This document shows positions 57,051 to 64,000 of a stretch of 64,000 nucleotides of DNA, piece by piece. Every line of letters begins with the position of its first letter. The stretch's first letter is position 1. The position numbers and the translations under genes were made by a program. Source of the stretch: Neoscytalidium dimidiatum (taxonomy: Eukaryota > Ascomycota > Dothideomycetes > Botryosphaeriales > Botryosphaeriaceae). The notes beneath the pieces were generated by a model. The model did not search any database. It saw only the letters and a list, made by a program, of their open reading frames with translations, and was not told where the DNA came from. The stretch is taken from positions 310,001-374,000 of the forward strand of contig CM074696.1 in the NCBI GenBank assembly GCA_037367355.1, written 5' to 3'.

Positions 57051-58466
57051 AATGTCCTTTTTAGTAAGAGGAGGTAGTCTGGGCGTAGGCGACGTATTCC
57101 TCGTGCTATAAGGGTTTGAAGAGTGGCACAACTCCGATTTTTATTCTAGTATGGCTCATTCCTGGATCTGGATTTCGGAGAAATGTTAGCCTTGTGGCAC
57201 TGTTGTGGAGGCGCCGTGGTAGAGCGAACCGAGCGTCTCGGCTCACGATTCGGCATTCGGCAAACTCAAGTCGGCGAAATTGGTCACCTGCTTTACCGGA
57301 ACTTCGATGATCTGCTACAAAACCCAGGCGCGACCTGGAATGATGAGTGATGAAAGAGCGACTTGTATGACGCAATGGCAGCTATTCGGTCACCTCCTAC
57401 AGACGATATTTCTCCCTCTTTTGAGGACACTGTAGACTGTGCAGACGTATGTATTGTTCTACTACAGAGTAAATATCTTGTGTAGATTTAGTGGTGAAAT
57501 GACGGACGGGGTGCGGGGAACTCGTCTTTCCCGAACCGTTTATTCGCCGTAGGCCGGTTCTAACAACGAACTTCTCAGTCTGCGCTGGCACAATCGCGCA
57601 AAACTAACACAGCAAGCAGTGCTACCGAGTCCTGTCCCCTTCATTCTCATGGGGCAGAACCATGTGGCCTTGCTGCTGAACACGTGAACCGAAGCCGAGT
57701 TTCAGACCAATGGCTACCCCCCGCATCCACGATGGCGCGGGTCCAGAGCGTATTTCAGCCAAAGGCCGCTTGTATCAACATTCCCCGTCGACAACTCCAT
57801 GGCGGAAGAATCGACTCTCTCGCGCGCTCGGCGAATTCCCCGAGATCGGTCTAGGACCGTATGTCGGCGGCGTCATGCGCGAAAAGTCAAATACGAGCTG
57901 TGGTTGGAATCAGCAAAGCGTGGGAAGTTGCACGAATTGCGAAAAAAACGGGCCGAGATCTGCCGAAGGAGAGAACGCGTTGAGCCGCAGACGCAGAGAG
58001 ATCAGCGGTCTGGCCATCTCGATTGCGTATCCACGGATGCTGCTCCAAGGACAACGGCACCATGCCATACTACTCCGCCGAATAGCACGGCAGCTGACAA
58101 CCAGCGCCATCTAGGTAAATCCTCAATCTTCTCCGATTATGGCCCACTCTTCTTCCAGATCCTCTACTCTTTTGGGTCCTTCCTCATCGTCCATAGCAGC
58201 AAAACTCTGAGCTGCGGCCGGAGCCAGCCAGCCACCGTCTTTAATAATAATAGACGCTCATGCTGCGGCCTACTTTCAGTATCTATACCACCGAATCCCT
58301 AGCGTTAGTGGCACGGATATAAGAGGGCACCCCCTCTTATTCCCGTCTGTCGCCGAGAATCTCATTTATCCACCAAGTTTGACACGAGTAGTGCTGCTCT
58401 TTTCAACTATAAGAGATAAAGCAAGGCATGTATACAAGCGGTCAGTCTAGAGGCTAGCGCTCGTCG
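57051..58466 (+). other. normal-composition spacer with a doubtful basic reading frame
   Basis: CA/TG return abruptly. A frame at 57799-58302 starts MAEESTLSRARRIPRDRS and is Arg/Lys-rich (ARKVKYELWLESAKRGKLHE; ELRKKRAEICRRRERVEP), and an overlapping frame starts at 57710 (MATPRIHDGAGPERIS). Neither matches a family I know; one could be a real small gene, the other its shadow. Confidence 0.25.
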
Positions 58467-59938
58467 TTATATACCTTCTTTCGACCTATACAACCAACCA
58501 ATACTATACAAGGCGGCCTGAGCAAGATCCCAGAAGTTCACCACATCCACCAAAATCCGCCAAGCATATCTCCATGACACGTGCGTTTCGGTGATGCTCC
58601 TTGTAAACGGCCTCTCGCTTCCCGTGAAGCCATTCTGCCCAAGCTCACTAACGTCCTCTATACTAGCACCCTTGTATCCGTGCCATGGATAGGCCCATAG
58701 GTGTAAAACAGCCGCGATTGCCATCTCGATAGAAAGGATCATGTTCGGAATGCCGACCTTTAGTGACTGGTACGATATCTTACTGGATGGCTCAATAGTG
58801 GGCGTGTCGCCGCTAGTGAATATATCAATGCTAATCTGTCAAGGGAAAAGCCCAGTTAGCAATAATTACAATACTTTAGTCATTTACTGCTATAGGACTA
58901 TTGCCTTACCGTCTGCACATAGCTGAGAAAGACGACGAATTTGATCGCGAGGAATTTCAGGAAAGGGTTGTGGTGTTTCAGAGACTCTTTAAACTGCAAG
59001 TAAAATTGCATGAGAAAGACCATGGCGGTAAGTAGGGAGAACATCTGGATTGCCTTTATCTTTTGTTCCCCAGGATTGTTAGTATATTGTACAATAAACA
59101 AAACGGTGTGCCTTTACGGCTAATATAGTTTCGCCACGCCTTCTTCTTCTTGTCTTGAGGAACGAAATGGAGAGGGAAAAGGAAAACACGATAGCGACTT
59201 ACCCAAACAGCCGCATGGCTAGCTTTCTTCGAATCAGCACAGTAATAGTCAGTCGCTTCTGTAACGAATGTAACGATTGTCGCGAGAAACTTAGTTATTG
59301 AGTACTGAAGGACGCCGGCGGAAATAATCTAGAAACGCCATGGTAAGGGCTCTAGAACTAGAGTAGAGAGGGGATGGAGGACACCGGGGATCTGTACATG
59401 TACATATTTGACACCGCTTCGGGGAGTCCGAAACCAGCCATTCCTCGGGCCACCGGTGCACATGCCCAGCCATTTGATGGGCGGAACCCAGTGCTGTGGC
59501 TCGATTGCTTGGAAGCGGTCCTCGAGCTGTCGAGTTGTTGAGGCCATATAGCGGCACAGGAGGATAAAAAAAAACGCCAGAACGAATGCTTCGTACTGTT
59601 GATGTACAGTTTCCAAATAGACGTGCTGCTTGTAGAATATTATAGCAAGAAATGTAGTTATGCTATATATTGGAACCATTAAAAGGACCCGGATGATCCT
59701 ATTGTGGAAGTTATTAGTGGGTCAACAACATGCCAAAGCAAGAACATAAAACTAACTGCTTCTGCTCTTCCGGCCTATTATAGTGGCTCGCATGCTTGTA
59801 AATCAGATAGAATGAAAAAACGCATGCAACAAGGGTAAAGCTGGCCGAAAGCGCGATGCTGAATTGATGGAAAGTTAAATTTCCGACAGAGTCGAGTTCG
59901 ACCACTGTTTGATTATTAGCGAAGGTGTACAAGGCCAC
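58467..59938 (-). CDS. TMEM184 / organic solute transporter alpha family membrane protein (DUF300)
   Basis: Five exons: 59938-59757, 59698-59404, 59328-59203, 59053-58910 and 58835-58467. Introns are 58, 75, 149 and 74 bp with GT-AG ends and all junctions in phase, giving 371 residues. The N-terminal helix FSIALSASFTLVACVFSFYL is followed by the HASHYNRPEEQKQIIRVLLM family signature, VPIYSITTFLAI, the loop HWVPPIKWLGMCTGGPRNG, then GVLQYSITKFLATIVTFVTE, FLMQFYLQFKESLKHHNPFL, LKFLAIKFVVFLSYVQ and NMILSIEMAIAAVLHLWAYP. These are hallmarks of the seven-helix Ost-alpha/TMEM184 family, found in vacuolar or plasma membranes. The exact substrate is unknown in fungi. All signatures are intact and there is no RIP. 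The acceptor of exon 4 is the least certain. Confidence 0.9.
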
Positions 59939-60650
59939 AATGTAGGAGAAGCGTACACGGTAGATTGAGTTTATGGGAGGTGCATTTGCCCATTTTGTAG
60001 AGCACCTAACGCGAATAGGAGAGGGATGGTTGAGAATGCAAAAGATGGAGTAGAGAGTAATTGGGTGAGATTTAGCATGTAGTACTTATACAAAACGTTC
60101 CCCACACCGGTCGGATGTGACGTTCATTGCTCCGTTTGTTACGGACGTACCTAAGGGTTTCCATGGGGGTGGGGAGGGGGGCTGTGTTGTACGTAGGATC
60201 CTTAGCCTGGACCGGATCTGAGCGCTTCCGGCTGGTTACACCTGAAAGATCAAAAACCGCACCTCGGAAGAAACTATGTCTTGTTAACCTCGTCCGGGCT
60301 CTGCCATCGCCCAGCAGCCGGCAATGCAGGGATTCGGACCTATTCTGTCGGCCTTTGTACCCTCGGCTTCGTGTTAGGGCAGAGAGCCGGGATGGTAAGC
60401 GTAGACGCTAAACCGGCTTAGCGCCTTGGCAGCAGAAGCTGGCTACTTCCCTTTCAGCGAGTCCGACTACTTGTTACTCGCCATCAGCCAATACAATCAC
60501 TTGCTTCCACTTTGCTTTCCCTCCGTTTCGGCACAGCGCCGTCACACTTCGCAGGCATCCGCTTCTGGCCACCCACGCAGCATTTCATACAAAGCTTGGG
60601 CGGTTCAACATATTCAAGTGCGTAACTCCTGTCTTTACTTACCATCAAAC
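59939..60650. other. intergenic, promoter side of the TMEM184 gene
   Basis: Contains G-rich GGGGGTGGGGAGGGGGG at about 60165; no supported gene. Confidence 0.4.
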
Positions 60651-60753
60651 ATGACTCTCTCGCACTGTGCTCTCTTGATCTTTCCGACGGTCCTCTTTGC
60701 AGGGCAAGCAGCCTATGGTTTGTGCCTGCATCCGCTACGCAAGAATCCTGGGC
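60651..60753 (+). pseudogene. cytochrome P450 N-terminal fragment
   Basis: ATG in good context (CATCAAACATGAC) opens a membrane anchor MTLSHCALLIFPTVLFAGQA and the hinge YGLCLHPLRKNPGPG, which matches the LHPLxKxPGP hinge of fungal microsomal P450s. The reading is cut directly after PGP by the inverted-repeat element at 60754. No P450 sequence resumes after it. Confidence 0.6.
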
Positions 60754-61097
60754 CAGGGTGGCGTCCATCCCGTTTGACGAGCCGTTGACGGCTTATATAA
60801 GCCGTCTCGTCTCGTCACCACGTCGCTCATGTCGTCCCGTCTCGTTAGAGGCTATGACGACACGCGACTTTTTTAGTAGGGAATTGTTAAGACGTCCAAG
60901 CTTTTTAGTATTTAGTAAGGTGGCTGACTATAATATGTAAGCGTAAATGCCAAGCCTCTAACGTTATAGAAAGCCTCATACTATTACTAAGCAGCCGTCA
61001 ACCTCCGTCCCGTCCCGTCTCGTTAGTAGCCCTACTACAACCCGTCCCGTCCCATTAGAGGGCTATGGCGAGACGGGACGGGACGGACGCCACCCTA
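60754..61097. mobile_element. small non-autonomous inverted-repeat element (MITE-like)
   Basis: About 344 bp with inverted ends CAGGGTGGCGTCCATCCCGT and the reverse complement of AGGGTGGCGTCCGTCCCGTC. Internal palindromes include GACGGCTTATATAAGCCGTC and a GTCCCGTCCC...GGGACGGGAC stem at 61050-61085. CAGGG ends resemble hAT termini. I found no target duplication, so this family assignment is uncertain. Confidence 0.6.
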
Positions 61098-62780
61098 AAG
61101 AGGTTATGGCTGGCTCGCCCTACACCGAAAAGACAGAGCGAAAAGGAAAGTCCAGAGTGCGAGCGAGAACACCATATTAGAAAGGCCCCGAGTTCGACTC
61201 TGGCAAATGGTGGGGATTCTGGACTGGTTCATATATTACTCCTGCGCGCGTTGCAGGCATAAGGGTCTTAATGCGACAAGCAACCGGCTGCTTAAAGTTC
61301 TTTTTTTCTGTGCACCGGTTGAACGCAAACTAACCTTAAAAGTATAATAATACTAACGCACTGCCTTCGGTAGTCTCGGTATCTGGCCTGTTAGTGCCCA
61401 ATTCTGCGTGCACCCGACAATTCGCGTGCTACCATACGTAACGCCGAGTCTACCGTAGCTCCTCGCATCCCCGTGCAACGCATATTTGGTGATATGGTAC
61501 CCCCGCGCGCCCCTATGTTAGTCTCACGGTGTCTGGATTCGGCTAAGGCAGCCCCATGCTCGCCTTTGTTGCCTTGGCTGTGCTGTCTCGTTTCGCGACC
61601 GGCAGTCTCCAGCCTCTCAACGGAACGTGCATCGGTCGCCCTAAACGAGCATGGTACAACCCTGGCTTAAAAGTACAGCGACGGCTGTTCTCTTGTAAGA
61701 GCTGCACGTGGATGCTCTTTAGCGTACATATGTAGAACTAAGGTCAGCTTAATGATGGGTACTGGATTTCACGTTGGGCAACACTCTCGTTTAAATTAGA
61801 CTCCGTCGACTTCCGGGTGTTAGCTGTACGGTGTTGGCATGGCACTAACACTTCGGGTGCCGGGTGCTCACCCATCCGCTCGACCGGTATATATCAACTT
61901 TGGGTTTCTAAGCAAGAACATAGCCAGCTTACGTTATCGGTGCCCTCTTGTGCGCTTGAATGGGCCTTCGTACTTCTGCTTCGCGGACTTATTTGCTATG
62001 TACTATGATAACGCCAGCATGATAGTAGAAAGGAACCTTCCTCGCCGTCCAGGGCACAGGCCAACGGAGCATTTCAGTGTTGGACCGAGCAATACAGCAG
62101 GCTATTTGGATCAACTGACCGACCCTTCCATGGCGTCGTCAGCCAGCTCTCACCAATGCACGCTCGTAGAAAAAATTCCTGATAGATTCGGTTCCACGGC
62201 CGCCGTATGTGCTCACCGACTTCTCGCACGTGCACTCCACTCGGGTCCCACCGCCAGATCTTCATCTCCCACCGGCCGAGTTTCAATCATGAACCGATAT
62301 CCCTGCCTTTCCTGCTTGTCGTGTCCGAGGACTGCGCTATATGCGATACTCCAACCAGTCGTTCTTTCGGTACCCGTATTCCGGGCGAATTGCGGAATGG
62401 CCCTCTATTATCAAATCGCAAAATGGATAGCTACCGCAAATGTGTTATTGTTTTATCAACGTGATTCAATAAGGCCCAGTATAAGTAGCCGTTCATCCTT
62501 CGCGCTTGGGCCGTTGTGTGATAGGAGGAACGAGAGAAAAACTTTTCTTCGCGGTGCTAGATTATGAACGTATTGTGGTTCGTCCTTTTCGTCAGGCGCG
62601 ATCCAAGCTTGCAAAGAGTAGATGGCGACGGTGACTACTTAGGCTCAACACTATAACGCGTGCTCCTTTTTGCCTAGCTTACACCAAATCTGTTGGCTAA
62701 CCATTTAACCTCCCATTACGCATTAAAGTGGTTTGACTCAAAATATCGCACGTGCAAATCCATCTGGACTGAATAGGGGT
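61098..62780. other. no supported gene
   Basis: Normal composition. A 242-codon frame at 61839-62567 has no recognisable domain and atypical composition, and is probably chance. Confidence 0.4.
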
Positions 62781-62784
62781 GGTG

Positions 62785-63069
62785 ATCAGTGGGGTGGTGT
62801 TGAACTCGAAGCAGCCTCTGCAGCCCCCAGTGTGGGTTTTGATCAGGCAAGAGTATATTCAGACTGAGGGGGGATCCTTGACGATAGAGGCGGCTGAATT
62901 GATGGCCCCTAGCAACGTAGGTGTGCAAGATGAGGGTGGAGTGTCTTCGAAGAAGGCGCGCACGAGTGGGGTGGCGACACAACAAATGCGCTGCGGGCGC
63001 TACGGTATGCTGGGACAAAACTTGCGTATCTGCAAGCTAGATACCAATAAATCTGAAAATTCTAAATAA
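62785..63069 (+). pseudogene. pogo/Fot transposase C-terminal remnant
   Basis: Reads EYIQTEGGSLTIEAAELMA, then GGVSSKKARTSGVATQQMRC and GRYGMLGQNLRICKLD. This is the basic linker and eroded CCHC knuckle seen at the C-terminus of the transposase at 31460-33100. The rest of the element is absent. Confidence 0.65.
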
Positions 63070-63434
63070 AGTTGTTGCATTGCAATAGCTTGTAAAAGTC
63101 GCGCGGCATTTGTGGGGTGCGCAGCTTGGTTATCAACCACGTTAGCTAAAACACAGAAAGATGTCGAGGATAATATCGAAGACGGTCATTGTCTAGTAGC
63201 TGCGGGATGATATCTAGGCCTCTTTTAGACACTCCTATAGTGTCACCATCTTCGTCTATTATAAGCTGGAAAAAAACTCTCGGGCATCCTTGGCCCAGAT
63301 GTCCGGATGGTTTACGGCCGGATAATGACCGCCGTATTCGTATCGCTTCCAGTAGACTACCCTTGCCGTTCTTTCGACCCAATCCCGAGGCTGGCTATCT
63401 TTTAGCGACGACTCTGCGAAAGTTCTTAGGTAGG
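63070..63434. other. no identified gene
   Basis: A minus-strand 78-codon frame (63146-63382, QLIIDEDGDTIGVSKRGLDI) has no family I recognise. Confidence 0.4.
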
Positions 63435-64000
63435 CTTACTTACTGTTAAAGCGAAGTTAGCAAGGGCTGGGAACGGCCCATTGACATTCCCCCATTCCGT
63501 CACTCCTGTTGGCACGTCGGTCTTAGGATACATCGAAGTCTCGGGCTATATAATTAAGTTAGATCTGATATATCCACTGGACTCTAGGGGAATCCTTACT
63601 GTGTATAGCTCCTTATAGAATCTTACGCCACCGTATGGCTCCTGAATCCACAACATCATCGTATCCGTAATGATCTCCTCGTGGCTGTAAGGATATCCAT
63701 CGCTAACGGCATACTTAATGTCCCACATCCAACCAGCCATCCCGACAGGGCTATCAGTCAGAGCTAGAGATACAGCTAGAGGTTTCTTAGTCTGCGCCTC
63801 AGAAAACGTCACGTGATGTGACTTCCACGCATTGACTGCTGCGATGTGATCGTTTTCCTCCTTGATAGTCTCATTTCTGGCTTGCCGGGCGAGATCGGAG
63901 GGAGTCGGTAACACAAAAAAAAAATCGGTAAAGAAGCCAGTGATGCTATCATGGACATCTTCAACCATCCAGTTGCCAACTGTCCAGCCTGCATCAGTCC
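63435..64000 (-). CDS. epoxide hydrolase-like alpha/beta hydrolase, C-terminal part, runs off the window
   Basis: Minus-strand reading from the window edge holds the cap and C-terminal core of EHN-type epoxide hydrolases: AVSLALTDSPVGMAGWMWD, then YPYSHEEIITDTMMLWI, and PYGGVRFYKE. In this family the first motif (LxDSPVGLxAWI) sits before the cap. The C-terminal base-His region is shifted in frame: after GYIRSNLII a stop occurs, while VPTGVTEWGNVNGPFPALAN, matching the GGHFPALE end of the family, lies one frame over at about 63440-63530. There the catalytic His appears replaced (NGPFPAL). So it is probably degenerate or contains an intron near 63545. A run of A (T in the gene) at 63912-63921 is another possible error site. 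Confidence 0.6.

Noticed and set aside
61839..62567. 242-codon plus-strand open frame
   Set aside because: No domain, poor codon texture, several overlapping frames of similar quality; treated as chance.
1..64000. CRISPR arrays, rRNA, tRNA, bacterial operon signals
   Set aside because: None seen; gene structure and RIP are fungal.

Overview
The window looks like a chromosome arm of a filamentous ascomycete (Pezizomycotina). Genes carry short GT-AG introns of roughly 50-150 bp. Gene families are fungal: a P450 of the FGHGxxxCPGRFFA type, a TMEM184/Ost-alpha protein, an NACHT/azaphilone-type N-terminal protein and an epoxide hydrolase. The repeats bear an extreme repeat-induced point mutation (RIP) signature: across tens of kilobases CpA and TpG are almost absent, CpG is mostly kept, Trp/Gln codons have become TAG/TAA and Cys/His codons TAC/TAT. 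The species cannot be named from this sequence.

Layout. 1-6.8 kb: three minus-strand host genes, namely a degenerate protein kinase with a C-terminal conserved domain, a small coiled-coil protein, and an unknown two-part protein. 7.36-20.35 kb: RIP-mutated AT-rich block with a Tad1/I-like LINE carrying RNase H (about 8.47-14.58 kb), a truncated Ty3 element (B), solo LTRs and a hAT-like remnant. 20.355-26.876 kb: a Ty3/gypsy chromovirus (A) with apparently identical 385-bp LTRs, AATAT target duplication and no RIP. 26.9-33.2 kb: hAT remnant, a P450 C-terminal fragment, a complete P450 gene, and a 1.85-kb Fot/pogo element flanked by TA. 33.25-57.05 kb: second RIP block with a RIP-damaged membrane-protein gene, a complete 7.6-kb Ty3 element of a second family (C), then two further copies of the A family in opposite orientation (D and E) inserted in one arm of a long foldback element. 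57.05-64 kb: normal-composition DNA with a five-exon TMEM184 gene, a P450 5' fragment abutting a small inverted-repeat element, a pogo remnant, and an epoxide hydrolase fragment running off the end.

Most interesting: (1) both chromovirus families carry, between pol and the 3' LTR, an antisense reading frame with an N-terminal Cys cluster followed by a coiled coil; in family A it has its own TATA-like box. (2) The target-site duplications of D and E are swapped in exactly the way produced by an inversion through recombination between them. (3) D and E sit inside a roughly 1.7-kb near-palindrome. (4) Copy A is unmutated beside heavily RIPped siblings, yet has 1-base deletions at places where the RIPped siblings keep length. 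No rRNA, tRNA or CRISPR array was recognised.
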